From Saprospirales bacterium GYS_P2D (GTDB lineage Bacteria; Bacteroidota; Bacteroidia; Chitinophagales; Saprospiraceae), in contig WUUP01000004.1 of NCBI GenBank assembly GCA_009833045.1, positions 124,001-188,000 on the forward strand: a DNA stretch of 64,000 bases, written 5' to 3'. Each line of letters starts with the position of its first letter. Positions within the stretch are counted from its first letter, which is position 1. Position numbers and translations under genes: made by a program. Positions 54,886-64,000 of the stretch are shown in pieces. The notes under the pieces are model-generated. The model was not told where the DNA came from. It did not search any database and worked only from the letters and a program-made list of their open reading frames with translations.

Positions 54886-55857
54886 ATGTATATAAATATC
54901 TCTGAATCATTAGAACTCATTTCTTGCTACTTTGCTGAGAATCAAGAGTCCAAATCGCCCCAAAATCTCTATGATCCTCGCAATTATGTGATGTCTATGC
55001 ACGGGAAGAAATTCAGAGCGCTATACACACTTATGGGTTATGGACTGTTTGATGAGTCGATAGCAGAAGCACTACCATTAGCTTATACAGTTGAGCTTTT
55101 TCACAATTTTACTCTGGTCCATGATGACATCATGGATGATGCTGACCTGAGGAGAGGACAGCAGGCTGTGCATCTGAAGTATGGAGAGCCCATGGCGATC
55201 CTCTCTGGGGATGTAATGCTGGTGGAGGTTTATGATCGCTTAGCGCAAATGGAGGATGGACTCAGCTATGTACGCTTATTTAATAAAATGGCCAGAGAGG
55301 TCTGCGAAGGTCAGGCGATGGACATGGATTTTGAGGCTCGTGCGGATGTGACTATCGAGGAGTACCTCAAGATGATCGAGCTCAAGACGGCTGTGCTACT
55401 TGGTCTGAGCCTGAGAGTTGGAGCTCGTCGGGCAGGAGCCTCAGAGCAAGATCAAAATCACTTATACCATTTTGGGGTCTATGCAGGCATTGGATTTCAG
55501 CTACAGGATGACTATCTGGATGTATATGGAGATCCAGAGAAGTTTGGTAAAAAAGTGGGTGGAGATATCATACAAGGCAAGAAAACCTATCTCTATCTCA
55601 GAGCCCTTTCTCTCTTGGGAGAATCTGAAGGTTTAGAATTCGCAAAGTTGTATGCTGACGCAGTGATGACGCCGGCGGAGAAAGTCAGCCGTGTCAGAGC
55701 ACAGTTTGATGAACTTCACATACCCCATTATTGTCACGAGGCAAAGCGCTCTTTTTTTGAGCTGGCAGTATCTCATCTGAATGCTACTGCTATCGAGCCA
55801 CAGAAGCGAGACGACTTGATCCAGTTTTCTCATCAGCTACTCGATAGAGAAAAATAA
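54886..55857 (+). CDS. polyprenyl (trans-isoprenyl) diphosphate synthase
   Basis: A 323-residue all-helical prenyltransferase that adds isopentenyl units to allylic diphosphates (short-chain farnesyl/geranylgeranyl type by size). The first aspartate-rich motif HDDIMDDADLRRG (about residues 85-97) and the second QLQDDYLDVYGD are intact, with GKKTYLYLRAL after it. The product length cannot be settled from sequence alone; it may supply isoprenoids for quinones, carotenoids or undecaprenyl synthesis. Confidence 0.94.
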   Translation: MYINISESLELISCYFAENQESKSPQNLYDPRNYVMSMHGKKFRALYTLMGYGLFDESIAEALPLAYTVELFHNFTLVHDDIMDDADLRRGQQAVHLKYGEPMAILSGDVMLVEVYDRLAQMEDGLSYVRLFNKMAREVCEGQAMDMDFEARADVTIEEYLKMIELKTAVLLGLSLRVGARRAGASEQDQNHLYHFGVYAGIGFQLQDDYLDVYGDPEKFGKKVGGDIIQGKKTYLYLRALSLLGESEGLEFAKLYADAVMTPAEKVSRVRAQFDELHIPHYCHEAKRSFFELAVSHLNATAIEPQKRDDLIQFSHQLLDREK

Positions 55858-56014
55858 GGGATAACTCCTGACTCCTTCGCATACCCTTGAGTGTTGGGAC
55901 TTTGCATTAAGTTAACCATCCCTTAATCAGTAGGTAATTCTACAGACTTAGTTTTGCAAAACACTACTCGGAGAGGGTAGGATAGACTGGTCACACCATC
56001 AACACTCGATATTC

Positions 56015-56809
56015 ATGAGGGATTTGCATACTGTCGTCATATCTGACACACATCTGGGTACATTTGGATTGCACGCAGAGGAGCTGCTGAAGTATCTTAA
56101 GTCTATTAATCCTCGGATCCTCATCCTCAATGGGGACATCATAGATATGTGGGCATTTAAAAAGCGGTATTTCCCAAAAGAACATTTGGAGATCATCTAC
56201 GAACTAATGCAAATGATAGAGCGAGGTACGACCATCTACTATCTGCCGGGCAATCATGACGATCTGCTTAGAAAGTTTACTGATTTTAGTTCAGGTAATT
56301 TTCATCTTAGAGATAAGTTGGTCTTGATGCTCAATGGGAAGCGATATTGGTTTTTTCATGGAGATGTATTCGATGTCTCAGTCAATTATTCTCGCTGGAT
56401 TGCCAAGCTGGGTGGCAAAGGATATGATCTGCTCATCAGGATCAATCGATTTATGAATCTTTATTTGAAGAAAATGGGTAAAGAGCCTTACTCATTCTCT
56501 AAGAAAATCAAGGACAATGTAAAAAATGCCGTGAAGTTCATCACGGACTTCGAGCATACCGTGATGGATCTCGCTATCGAGGATGACTGTGACTATGTAG
56601 TATGCGGCCACATACATACACCTGTCATCAAAAAATACCGAAATGATGAGGGTGAAGTGATTTACATGAATTCGGGTGACTGGATCGAAAATCTCACAGC
56701 TCTGGAGTATAATAATAAAGAGTGGAAGCTCTTTAGGTACAGTGAAAGCGAAGATAAAACTCCTAAGTATATTCCTTTTAAAGAAGAAATAGGCACTTTT
56801 GTAGATTAG
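56015..56809 (+). CDS. LpxH-like metallophosphoesterase (UDP-2,3-diacylglucosamine diphosphatase family)
   Basis: A 264-residue calcineurin-type phosphoesterase. The five metal motifs are visible: SDTHLG (about 10-15), NGDIIDMW (39-46), LPGNHDD (76-82), FHGDVFD and CGHIHTP. The best family is LpxH/LpxH2, which hydrolyses UDP-2,3-diacylglucosamine in lipid A synthesis. A glycosyltransferase-like gene begins 16 bases downstream. Confidence 0.88.
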   Translation: MRDLHTVVISDTHLGTFGLHAEELLKYLKSINPRILILNGDIIDMWAFKKRYFPKEHLEIIYELMQMIERGTTIYYLPGNHDDLLRKFTDFSSGNFHLRDKLVLMLNGKRYWFFHGDVFDVSVNYSRWIAKLGGKGYDLLIRINRFMNLYLKKMGKEPYSFSKKIKDNVKNAVKFITDFEHTVMDLAIEDDCDYVVCGHIHTPVIKKYRNDEGEVIYMNSGDWIENLTALEYNNKEWKLFRYSESEDKTPKYIPFKEEIGTFVD

Positions 56810-56825
56810 AGGATCATCTGAATCT

Positions 56826-57815
56826 ATGAAAGTATTGTATGCGGTACAGGCTACGGGCAATGGACACTTAAGTCGCTGTCTGGAGTTTTATCCTGCGCTA
56901 TCTCAATATGCGGAGGTCGACCTGCTACTCAGTGGTATACAGGGTGATCTGCAGTTGCCATTTCCGATTAAGTATAAGATGCATGGTCTTAGTTTCATTT
57001 TTGGTAAGTCAGGAGGTATTGACTATTTCCGTACCGCTATGACGCTGAAGCCACTGCGATTTTTGCGAGATATGCTCACCCTTGATGTGAGCAGCTATGA
57101 TTTGGTAGTGAGTGACTTTGAGCCAATCAGCGCTTGGGCCTGTCGTAAGGCAAAGGTCGACTGCGTGGCCCTCAGTCATCAGGCAGCCTTTCTCAGTGAT
57201 AAGACACCTCGACCACGAAAGCGATCTTGGATAGCTGAGTTGATATTTAAGCATTTCGCTCCTTGCAAGAGAGCTTTTGGGTTGCACTATCAGAGTTACG
57301 ACAGCCATGTATATACACCTGTAGTGAGGACGGAGATCCGTGACCTTGAGACTGCCTACGAAGATGAGGAGATCTTAGTATATCTACCAGCTTACAGTGA
57401 GGAGCTTTTAGTCGAGAAATTACGGCAGATCAAGGGCTATCGGTGGCGTATTTTCTCTAAGCATGTATCTGAGAAAAGTCAGACAGAAAATGTATATGTC
57501 TACCCGGTAGGGACAGCAGACTGGCAGGTCTACATGGGATTATGCCCCAGAGCGATCATAGGAGGAGGATTTGAGGGGCCCTCTGAGATGCTCTACCTGC
57601 AGAAAAAGATCATGGTCATACCGATGAATGATCAATATGAGCAGCTTTGCAATGCTGCAGCACTGGAAGAAATGGGAGTATCTGTAGCTTATGAAATAGG
57701 AGACACATTCGTTGGTGATGTCAGAGCTTGGCTTGATACGGCTGAGATCATCCCAGTAGACTTTCCTAAACAGTCTGATCGCTTAGCCAGATTAGTACTG
57801 GGAGTAGCATCTTAA
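56826..57815 (+). CDS. MurG-like (GT28-type) glycosyltransferase
   Basis: A 329-residue GT-B-fold protein. N-terminal segment VLYAVQATGNGHLSRCLE is the glycine-rich donor-site loop of the MurG/GT28 type, and GGGFEGPSEMLYLQKKIMVIPMNDQYEQLCNA in the C half is the nucleotide-sugar binding region. Unlike MurG it is not in a mur cluster. It probably transfers a sugar in envelope lipid or polysaccharide synthesis; the acceptor is unknown. Same strand as the LpxH-like gene, with a 16-base gap. The end overlaps the convergent GNAT gene by 4 bases. Confidence 0.83.
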   Translation: MKVLYAVQATGNGHLSRCLEFYPALSQYAEVDLLLSGIQGDLQLPFPIKYKMHGLSFIFGKSGGIDYFRTAMTLKPLRFLRDMLTLDVSSYDLVVSDFEPISAWACRKAKVDCVALSHQAAFLSDKTPRPRKRSWIAELIFKHFAPCKRAFGLHYQSYDSHVYTPVVRTEIRDLETAYEDEEILVYLPAYSEELLVEKLRQIKGYRWRIFSKHVSEKSQTENVYVYPVGTADWQVYMGLCPRAIIGGGFEGPSEMLYLQKKIMVIPMNDQYEQLCNAAALEEMGVSVAYEIGDTFVGDVRAWLDTAEIIPVDFPKQSDRLARLVLGVAS

Positions 57816-58255
57816 AAGATTATTTTGCCGTTCCACCATTCTTTTTCGATTATCGCTCCGTTCTTTTCATAAAACTTTATGGCGGGTTCATTCCAGTCGA
57901 GTACTTGCCACTTTGCGAGTGCGCATCCTTGGGATTTGGCTGTAGCCAAGTAGGAATCAAATAATAGCTGTCCGATACCATGCTGACGGTGACTCTGGCG
58001 CACTACGAAGTCCTCCAAGTATAGCATTTTTCCCTTCCAAGTAGAAAAAGTCATATAATAGATACAGATACCGACTATCTGACCATCGATATCAGCTACG
58101 ATACACATAAAGGTGCCATCCTCTAGGCACTGGTGATATAGCTCCTCAGTGGCAGTCACTTCATGCGCAGCATGCTCGTACTCAGCGAGTTCTTTGACCA
58201 AGGCATATATGCCTGAGATATCGTCTGGAGTGGCAGGTCGAATGGTGATATTCAT
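57812..58255 (-). CDS. GNAT acetyltransferase
   Basis: A 147-residue GNAT-family acetyltransferase. Motif A lies in YLEDFVVRQSHRQHGIGQLLFD (acetyl-CoA pyrophosphate loop R-x-x-G-I-G), with NEPAIKFYEKNGA in motif B. The layout is like spermidine/diamine or small-molecule acetyltransferases (short diamine-acetyltransferase type). The substrate is unknown. Confidence 0.9.
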   Translation of the reverse strand: MNITIRPATPDDISGIYALVKELAEYEHAAHEVTATEELYHQCLEDGTFMCIVADIDGQIVGICIYYMTFSTWKGKMLYLEDFVVRQSHRQHGIGQLLFDSYLATAKSQGCALAKWQVLDWNEPAIKFYEKNGAIIEKEWWNGKIIF

Positions 58256-58305
58256 ACGTATATGATTTTTTGTAAAGTAATCAGGGATAAATTTAACATT
58301 CAGGC

Positions 58306-58335
58306 TTGATTAAACAGAAAATAATCATACCTTTG
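58306..58335 (+). promoter_or_regulatory. promoter of the rpsL operon
   Basis: TTG (58306-58308), a 19-base gap and TACCTTTG (58328-58335) form the full Bacteroidota consensus. The transcript would begin about 28 bases before the rpsL ATG. Confidence 0.8.
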
Positions 58336-58369
58336 CAGTCGCTTTTTCAGAAGCTATATAAATTAGTAT

Positions 58370-58741
58370 ATGCCAACAATTAATCAACTTGTAAGAAAAG
58401 GACGTAAAAAGATCACAGTTCCGAGTAAATCGAGAGCCTTAGACTCATGTCCACAGAAGAGGGGAGTATGTACGAGAGTATACACTACTACTCCTAAGAA
58501 GCCAAACTCAGCATTGAGGAAAGTGGCGAAAGTAAGAATGACCAATGGTATTGAGGTGATCGCCTATATCCCAGGTGAGGGTCATAATCTCCAAGAGCAC
58601 AGTATCGTATTGATTAGAGGAGGAAGGGTAAAAGATCTTCCAGGTGTGAGGTACACTATCGTGAGAGGTGCGCTCGATACTGCAGGTGTCAATGATAGAA
58701 AACAAAGTAGATCAAGATACGGTACTAAGAGACCTAAGTAG
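58370..58741 (+). CDS. rpsL: 30S ribosomal protein S12
   Basis: S12 (123 residues) lines the decoding centre. Conserved [14 protein letters not shown] (streptomycin-site lysines) and the KDLPGVRY loop, whose aspartate is the RimO target, are present. First gene of the str operon. Its enzyme RimO is coded at 4172 in this window. Confidence 0.99.
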   Translation: MPTINQLVRKGRKKITVPSKSRALDSCPQKRGVCTRVYTTTPKKPNSALRKVAKVRMTNGIEVIAYIPGEGHNLQEHSIVLIRGGRVKDLPGVRYTIVRGALDTAGVNDRKQSRSRYGTKRPK

Positions 58742-58767
58742 TCTGAGTATCATATAAATATAAACTA

Positions 58768-59235
58768 ATGAGAAAAAGAAAGCCGAAAAAGCGCATAATT
58801 CAACCAGATCCAAGATTTGGAGACACGTTGGTTACTCAGTTTGTAAATAATTTAATGCTTGCTGGAAAGAAAGGGACTGCATTCAAAGTATTCTATGATG
58901 CTATGGATATCGTAGCTGAGAAGAGTGGCGAAGATGCTCACGAAGTTTTCCAGAAGGCGCTCAATAATATCTATCCTCAGGTAGAGGTAAGAAGTAAGCG
59001 CATTGGTGGTGCTACATTCCAGATACCTACAGAGATCCGTGCTGCACGCAAGGTGTCTATGGGTATGAAGTGGCTCATTAAGTATGCGAGAGCAAGAAGT
59101 GGTAAAGGAATAGCTGAAAAATTATCTGCAGAGATCCTAGCAGCAAGTAAAGGTGAAGGAGCCGCTGTAAAGAAGAAAGAGGATACTCACAGAATGGCAG
59201 AGGCTAATAAGGCATTTGCGCACTTCAGAGCTTAA
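58768..59235 (+). CDS. rpsG: 30S ribosomal protein S7
   Basis: S7 (155 residues) starts assembly of the 30S head and binds 16S rRNA. The basic N terminus (MRKRKPKKR), the PQVEVRSKRIGGATFQIP hairpin and the RRARSGKG-type helix (ARARSGKGIAEKLS) are typical. The gene is 26 bases after rpsL, within the operon. Confidence 0.98.
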   Translation: MRKRKPKKRIIQPDPRFGDTLVTQFVNNLMLAGKKGTAFKVFYDAMDIVAEKSGEDAHEVFQKALNNIYPQVEVRSKRIGGATFQIPTEIRAARKVSMGMKWLIKYARARSGKGIAEKLSAEILAASKGEGAAVKKKEDTHRMAEANKAFAHFRA

Positions 59236-59289
59236 TTTTTTATTCAGATCATAATCTAATCATTTTTCAATTCTAAGAATCTTATTCAA

Positions 59290-61425
59290 ATGGGAAAAGA
59301 TCTTTCATTCACTCGTAATATAGGAATCGCCGCTCACATTGATGCTGGTAAAACAACCACTACTGAGCGTATTTTGTTTTATACTGGTCTCTCTCACAAA
59401 ATCGGAGAGGTGCACGATGGTGCAGCGACTATGGACTGGATGGAGCAAGAGCAGGAGAGAGGTATTACGATTACATCTGCAGCAACTAAGACTTCTTGGA
59501 AATGGAAAGATCAAGAGTATGCAATGAATATCATCGATACTCCAGGTCACGTGGATTTTACCGTTGAGGTAAACCGATCGTTGAGAGTATTAGATGGTCT
59601 CGTATTCTTGTTTTGTGCAGTAAGTGGTGTAGAGCCTCAGTCAGAGACTAACTGGAGACTCGCTGATAACTATAAAGTGCCAAGAATCGGATTCGTTAAT
59701 AAAATGGACCGTTCTGGTGCTGATTTCTTTAGTGTAGTAAGAGATGTAAAGGAAAAATTAGGAACTGAAGCTATTCCGCTTCAAGTACCAATTGGTGCAG
59801 AGGAGACATTCAAAGGAGTGGTAGACCTTATCACTAACCAAGCGATCGTTTGGAATGAGGATGATATGGGTATGACATTCGAGGTGATAGACATGCCTGC
59901 GGATTTGGAGGATACAGTACTCGAATGGAGAGAAACACTCCTCGAGGCAGTAGCAGAATACGATGATTCATTAATGGAGAAATTCTTTGAGGATCCTAAT
60001 AGTATCACTGTAGATGAAATGAGAGCTGCTGTACGTCAGGCAGTATTGGACGCTAAGTTCGTACCAATGATGTGTGGATCTGCATTCAAAAATAAAGGTG
60101 TACAGGCTGTGCTTGATGCAGTATGTGAGTTCCTTCCTTCACCGACAGATATTGGTGCGGTCAAAGGTACTAATCCTCATACAGAAGAAGAGGAGATCAG
60201 AGAGCCTGATACAGATGGTCCGTTCTCAGCATTAGCATTTAAGATTGCAACAGATCCATTCGTAGGTCGTTTAGCATTCTTCAGAGTGTACTCTGGTACT
60301 CTTGAAGCTGGATCATATATTCTCAATAATAGAACTGGCAAGAAAGAGAGAATTTCTCGATTGTTCCAGATGCACTCAAACAAGCAGAATTCGATTCCTT
60401 TAGTGGAGGCGGGTGATATCGCTGCGGGTGTAGGATTTAAAGATCTACGTACAGGTGATACTCTATCTTCAGAAAATGCACCTATCGTATTTGAGTCTAT
60501 GGTTTTCCCTGATCCGGTAATCGGAGTGGCAGTAGAGCCTAAGTCTCAAAAAGATATGGACAAATTAGGAATGGGATTAGCCAAACTTGCTGAAGAAGAT
60601 CCGACATTCCAAGTGAAATATAATGAAGAAACTAACCAGACCGTAATTAGCGGGATGGGAGAGCTTCACCTTGAGATCATCATTGATCGATTGAGAAGAG
60701 AGTTTAAAGTAGAGTGTAATCAAGGTGAGCCGCAGGTGAACTATAGAGAGGCACTCACTAACACTGTGTCTCATAGAGAGAAACTGAAGAAGCAGTCAGG
60801 TGGTTCGGGTCTATTTGCAGACATGGAGTTTGAGTTAGGGCCTGCCGATGAGGAGTTCTTAGAGAGCGATGATTTCAAGAATGGCAAGACAAAGCTTCAG
60901 TGGGTTAACAATATCGTAGGAGGATCTATTCCTAAAGAATTGTTGCCTTCTGCACAAAAAGGTTTCTTAGCTATGATGGACAGTGGCGTTCTCGCAGGAT
61001 ATCCTATAGATAGTATGAAGGTAAGAGTGTACGATGGTAGTACTCACCCTGTGGATAGTAAGCCTATCGCATTCGAACTATGTGCTAAGGAAGGATTTAA
61101 AGAGGCTGCTGTTAAAGCAGGTCCTAAGATTCTCGAGCCTATCATGGCTTTGGAGGTAGTAACTCCAGAAGAGTATACAGGAGCTGTAATCGGAGATCTT
61201 AATCGTCGTAGAGGCCTTCCAAAAGGTCAAGAGACCAGAACAGGCGGTGCTGTAGTCATCAGTGCTGACGTGCCTTTATCTGAGATGTTTGGATATGTCA
61301 CTGATCTACGTACTAATACGTCAGGTCGTGCGACGAGTTCTATGGTATTCTCGCATTATGCGCCAGTATCTAAGAATCTATCAGAGGAAATCATCGCTAA
61401 ATCAAAAGGCGAGGTAAAAGTTTAA
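59290..61425 (+). CDS. fusA: elongation factor G
   Basis: EF-G (711 residues) is the translocase GTPase. G1 [10 protein letters not shown] (16-25), switch I with [11 protein letters not shown]3 DTPGHVDF, and G4 NKMD are intact; domains II-V follow to the end, including the FGYVTDLR tip region of domain V. The gene is next after rpsG, with 54 bases between. Length is normal. Confidence 0.99.
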   Translation: MGKDLSFTRNIGIAAHIDAGKTTTTERILFYTGLSHKIGEVHDGAATMDWMEQEQERGITITSAATKTSWKWKDQEYAMNIIDTPGHVDFTVEVNRSLRVLDGLVFLFCAVSGVEPQSETNWRLADNYKVPRIGFVNKMDRSGADFFSVVRDVKEKLGTEAIPLQVPIGAEETFKGVVDLITNQAIVWNEDDMGMTFEVIDMPADLEDTVLEWRETLLEAVAEYDDSLMEKFFEDPNSITVDEMRAAVRQAVLDAKFVPMMCGSAFKNKGVQAVLDAVCEFLPSPTDIGAVKGTNPHTEEEEIREPDTDGPFSALAFKIATDPFVGRLAFFRVYSGTLEAGSYILNNRTGKKERISRLFQMHSNKQNSIPLVEAGDIAAGVGFKDLRTGDTLSSENAPIVFESMVFPDPVIGVAVEPKSQKDMDKLGMGLAKLAEEDPTFQVKYNEETNQTVISGMGELHLEIIIDRLRREFKVECNQGEPQVNYREALTNTVSHREKLKKQSGGSGLFADMEFELGPADEEFLESDDFKNGKTKLQWVNNIVGGSIPKELLPSAQKGFLAMMDSGVLAGYPIDSMKVRVYDGSTHPVDSKPIAFELCAKEGFKEAAVKAGPKILEPIMALEVVTPEEYTGAVIGDLNRRRGLPKGQETRTGGAVVISADVPLSEMFGYVTDLRTNTSGRATSSMVFSHYAPVSKNLSEEIIAKSKGEVKV

Positions 61426-61432
61426 TATTTAT

Positions 61433-61463
61433 TTGTATTATAAGTTAATAATCAGTACTTTTG
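61433..61463 (+). promoter_or_regulatory. promoter of rpsJ / S10 operon
   Basis: TTG (61433-61435), a 20-base gap and TACTTTTG (61456-61463) precede the rpsJ ATG by 39 bases. The S10 operon thus seems to have its own promoter after fusA. Confidence 0.65.
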
Positions 61464-61502
61464 CGCTCGCTTTGACGAAAAGTACATTAAGAATAATAGG
61501 TA

Positions 61503-61811
61503 ATGAATCAAAAGATTAGAATCAAGCTCCGCTCTTACGATCACAATCTCGTTGACAAGTCGACTGAGAAGATTGTAAAGACGGTAAGAACAAGTGGAGC
61601 TGTAGTAACTGGTCCGATTCCGCTGCCAACTGAGAAAGAAGTATTCACTGTCCTTAAATCCCCACACGTGAATAAAAAGTCTCGAGAGCAGTTTCAGTTG
61701 AGGACCCATAAGAGACTTATTGATATCTACACTCCCACACAAAAAACTGTGGATGCTCTTTCTAAGTTAGAATTGCCGAGCGGCGTCGATATCCAAGTCA
61801 AATTGTCATAA
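61503..61811 (+). CDS. rpsJ: 30S ribosomal protein S10
   Basis: S10 (102 residues) is in the 30S head and also acts with NusB in antitermination. [16 protein letters not shown] and the [18 protein letters not shown] segment are typical. First gene of the S10 operon. A hairpin follows before rplC. Confidence 0.98.
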   Translation: MNQKIRIKLRSYDHNLVDKSTEKIVKTVRTSGAVVTGPIPLPTEKEVFTVLKSPHVNKKSREQFQLRTHKRLIDIYTPTQKTVDALSKLELPSGVDIQVKLS

Positions 61812-61830
61812 TTCGTAAATTTTTGTAGAC

Positions 61831-61855
61831 TATGCTATCCGGGTGATAGCATAGC
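61831..61855 (+). promoter_or_regulatory. hairpin between rpsJ and rplC
   Basis: Perfect 10-bp arms CTATGCTATC and GATAGCATAG with a CGGGT loop, 24 bases before the rplC ATG. No T tract follows, so it is more likely an attenuator, processing site or protein-binding structure than a terminator. Confidence 0.5.
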
Positions 61856-61878
61856 TATTAAATCATAAGTGTCTAATA

Positions 61879-62496
61879 ATGAACGGCATTATAGGAAAGA
61901 AGGTCGGAATGACCAGCTTCTTTGATGAGGCAGGTAAGAACATTCCATGTACTGTGATCGAGGCAGCTCCTAATGTAGTGACTCAGGTGAAATCTGAAGC
62001 TACTGATGGTTATGCTGCTGTGCAGCTTGCTTATGGCGATTGCAAAGAAAAGAATGTGGCTCAGTCTATGAAAGGTCACTTCAAAAAAGCAAATACTGCA
62101 CCCAAGAGAAAAGTCGCAGAGTTCCAACTTGCAGTAGAAAAGGATTTGGGTGAGGCTGTGGCAATCGAGGATCTTTTTGCAGAAGGTGACACAGTAAGTG
62201 TGATAGGTACTTCTAAAGGAAAAGGTTTTCAAGGTGTCGTTAAACGTCATGGTTTTGGTGGCGTCGGCGATAAGACTCACGGTCAGCACAACAGATTAAG
62301 AGCTCCTGGTTCAGTAGGTGCTTGTGCTACACCTTCAAAGGTCATTAAAGGTCTTAGAATGGCAGGTAGAACTGGTGGAAATCGTATTAAGACCAAGAAC
62401 TTGAAGGTCGTTAAGATTTTCGGTGAGAAGAATTTGATTTTGATAAAAGGATGTGTTCCTGGACATAAGGGAGCCTACGTAATTATAGAAAAGTAG
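61879..62496 (+). CDS. rplC: 50S ribosomal protein L3
   Basis: L3 (205 residues) starts 50S assembly near the peptidyl transferase centre. [19 protein letters not shown] and the [21 protein letters not shown] loop are highly conserved. The gene is 4 bases before rplD. Length is normal. Confidence 0.99.
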   Translation: MNGIIGKKVGMTSFFDEAGKNIPCTVIEAAPNVVTQVKSEATDGYAAVQLAYGDCKEKNVAQSMKGHFKKANTAPKRKVAEFQLAVEKDLGEAVAIEDLFAEGDTVSVIGTSKGKGFQGVVKRHGFGGVGDKTHGQHNRLRAPGSVGACATPSKVIKGLRMAGRTGGNRIKTKNLKVVKIFGEKNLILIKGCVPGHKGAYVIIEK

Positions 62497-62500
62497 TCCA

Positions 62501-63127
62501 ATGAAAGTAGATATTTTAAATACTGATGGGCAGTCTACAGGAAGATCAATTGATCTACCAGAAGATATCTTTGGGATTGAGCCTAATGAGCACACGTTGT
62601 ACCTTGCTGTTAAGCAGTATAATGCACACCAAAGACAAGGGACACACAAAGCGAAAGAAAGAGCAGAAATAGCTGGATCTACTAAGAAACTTAAAAGACA
62701 GAAGGGTACAGGTACTGCAAGAGCAGGATCCATCAAGAGTCCTGTTTTTAGAGGAGGTGGTAGAGTTTTCGGTCCGAGACCAAGAACATATAGTATAAAG
62801 CTTAATAGAAAAGTGAATCGCCTGGCTCGTAAAAGTGCACTATCTCACAAGTTGTCTGCTGGTCAAGTGAAAGTTGTTGAAGACTTTACGCTTGAAACGC
62901 CAAAGACGAAAGCTTTATCTGGGATTCTATCCAATGTCTCAGATACTAATAAGAGCTTGTTGGTGACAGGTGACTATGATAAGAATGTATATCTATCAGG
63001 TAGAAATTTGGCTTCGTCTCAGATAGTCATAGCTGATGAATTGAATACATATTCTATTTTGAACTGTAAAGAGTTGATCCTAACGGAAAGTAGTGTGGAG
63101 AAACTCAAAGGTATATTAGCTAAATAA
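62501..63127 (+). CDS. rplD: 50S ribosomal protein L4
   Basis: L4 (208 residues) lines the exit tunnel with the extended loop RQKGTGTARAGSIKSPVFRGGG (about 67-88, here with conserved basic residues). In Gammaproteobacteria L4 represses its operon; no such leader can be identified here. It follows rplC after 4 bases. Confidence 0.98.
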   Translation: MKVDILNTDGQSTGRSIDLPEDIFGIEPNEHTLYLAVKQYNAHQRQGTHKAKERAEIAGSTKKLKRQKGTGTARAGSIKSPVFRGGGRVFGPRPRTYSIKLNRKVNRLARKSALSHKLSAGQVKVVEDFTLETPKTKALSGILSNVSDTNKSLLVTGDYDKNVYLSGRNLASSQIVIADELNTYSILNCKELILTESSVEKLKGILAK

Positions 63128-63134
63128 TTGAGTA

Positions 63135-63431
63135 ATGAGTAAAGAAGTTTTAATAAGACCGCTAATCACAGAAAAAGCAGAGACTTTGAGTGAGAAAACA
63201 GCTCAGTACTCTTTTGTTGTGAATAAAAAGGCTAATAAGTTAGAGATAAAGAAGGCTGTAGAAGACACATATAGCGTGACGGTAGAAGCTGTTAACACTA
63301 TGGTTATGCCTGGCAAGTCTAAGATCAGAAATACAAGGTCTGGATTGCAAAAAGGTAGAAAGCCATCTTTCAAAAAAGCAATTATTACACTTTCTGAAGG
63401 AGAAGAAATTGATTTCTTCGGAGACTTATAA
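63135..63431 (+). CDS. rplW: 50S ribosomal protein L23
   Basis: L23 (98 residues) is at the tunnel exit and docks trigger factor and SRP. LIRPLITEKAETLSE and FVVNKKANKLEIKKAVE are typical. Seven bases separate it from rplD. Confidence 0.98.
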   Translation: MSKEVLIRPLITEKAETLSEKTAQYSFVVNKKANKLEIKKAVEDTYSVTVEAVNTMVMPGKSKIRNTRSGLQKGRKPSFKKAIITLSEGEEIDFFGDL

Positions 63432-63442
63432 GAGAATAAGAT

Positions 63443-64000
63443 ATGGCTATTAAAAAGTATAATCCGATAACACCTGGTCTAAGAACTAAGACTTCTGTGG
63501 ACTATAGTGGTATCTCTAATAAGAAACCTGAGAGATCACTCATCGCTAAGATAAAGAAGAGCGGAGGTCGTAATCACGACGGTAAAATGACTATGCGCCA
63601 GATGGGTGGTGGTCATAAGAGAAGATACCGTATCATCGACTTTAAGAGAGATAAAGAAGGTGTAGCTACTGTAGATAGTATACAGTACGACCCGAACAGA
63701 TCAGCATTTATCGCTTTAGTGGTGTACGGAGATGGAGAAAAAAGATATATCATCGCTCCAGACGGATTGAAAGAAGGAGACAAAGTACAGAGTGGGTCAG
63801 GTAGTGCGCCAGAATTAGGAAATGCACTTCCACTTTCTGAGATTCCATTAGGTAGTAGTATACACGCTATCGAGATGACTCCTGGCAAGGGAGCAGCTCT
63901 GGCAAGGAGTGCAGGCACTAATGCCACATTGATGGGCAAGGAAGGGAGATATGTAGTTGTTAAGTTACCTTCTGGTGAAGTAAGAAGAGTTTTATCAGTA
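63443..64000 (+). CDS. rplB: 50S ribosomal protein L2 (partial)
   Basis: The first 186 codons of L2, cut by the window end. It starts at the ATG 63443 with [20 protein letters not shown] and has [15 protein letters not shown] and [20 protein letters not shown], typical of L2. L2 helps form the peptidyl transferase centre. The S10 operon continues past the window. Confidence 0.97.
   Translation, partial: MAIKKYNPITPGLRTKTSVDYSGISNKKPERSLIAKIKKSGGRNHDGKMTMRQMGGGHKRRYRIIDFKRDKEGVATVDSIQYDPNRSAFIALVVYGDGEKRYIIAPDGLKEGDKVQSGSGSAPELGNALPLSEIPLGSSIHAIEMTPGKGAALARSAGTNATLMGKEGRYVVVKLPSGEVRRVLSV

Noticed and set aside
61831-61855. The rpsJ-rplC hairpin as an intrinsic terminator
   Set aside because: No T tract follows and essential ribosomal genes continue directly downstream.
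1-64000. CRISPR arrays, insertion sequences, rRNA genes, prophage genes
   Set aside because: No regularly spaced direct repeats, transposase or integrase motifs, or rRNA segments were seen on reading; the AT-rich modules have no visible mobile-element ends.

Overview
The window is a 64 kb piece of a Bacteroidota chromosome, most likely from the Saprospiria/Saprospiraceae side. The evidence is: secreted proteins with type IX secretion (T9SS) sorting domains of both type A and type B; promoters of the Bacteroidota form TTG-N18-20-TAnnTTTG; almost no Shine-Dalgarno sequences; and the gene order rpsL-rpsG-fusA-rpsJ-rplC-rplD-rplW-rplB without tuf. The family-level placement is inference. Most genes are of moderate GC; three stretches (about 2.9-3.4 kb, 18.2-19.0 kb, 21.8-25.0 kb) are visibly AT-rich.

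Layout. 0-10 kb: housekeeping genes (OsmC-like peroxidase, CTP synthase, SpoU methyltransferase, RimO, MsrB, TyrS, a LolC/E-type permease). 10-15 kb: infC with a non-AUG start and its own terminator, clpC, then a divergent STAS-RNase Z pair. 15-18 kb: a minus-strand cluster of a TerB-like protein, a small HsdR-N nuclease-like protein and a large protein that looks like a degenerate SF1 helicase. 18-25 kb: a small defence patch with a HigBA toxin-antitoxin pair and a complete two-gene Hachiman system (hamA, hamB), separated by a T9SS cargo gene. 25-35 kb: PolX, a DUF1573 lipoprotein, a 1037-residue Asp-box propeller protein and an LVIVD-repeat T9SS protein. 34-38 kb: a FIST sensor translationally coupled to a hybrid histidine kinase, then ndk. 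38-42 kb: a DHH phosphoesterase, an FKBP isomerase and prfB with its programmed +1 frameshift. 42-48 kb: a secreted alpha-amylase, a photolyase-like flavoprotein whose domains appear in swapped order, and a YCII/ECF42 sigma-factor pair. 48-51 kb: an HTH regulator beside a xylulokinase-like FGGY kinase fused to the same kind of HTH, then tRNA-Glu. 51-58 kb: a secreted trypsin-like protease, an amidohydrolase, a polyprenyl synthase, an LpxH-like phosphoesterase and a glycosyltransferase. 58-64 kb: the str/S10 ribosomal operons, with rplB cut by the window end.

The most interesting items are the FGGY-kinase/LuxR-type-HTH fusion with its adjacent HTH paralogue (a possible enzyme-regulator for a sugar), the apparently permuted photolyase-like protein, the degenerate helicase beside an HsdR-N nuclease, and translation oddities: RF2 with SPY instead of SPF, a strong SD-like element at the prfB frameshift in a lineage that hardly uses SD, and a non-AUG infC start. 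Hachiman is a known system but is clearly present and intact. Several structured intergenic elements (a dispersed 31-nt palindrome, a 46-nt nested inverted repeat, a hairpin in front of hamA, a hairpin between rpsJ and rplC) are not explained by the genes.
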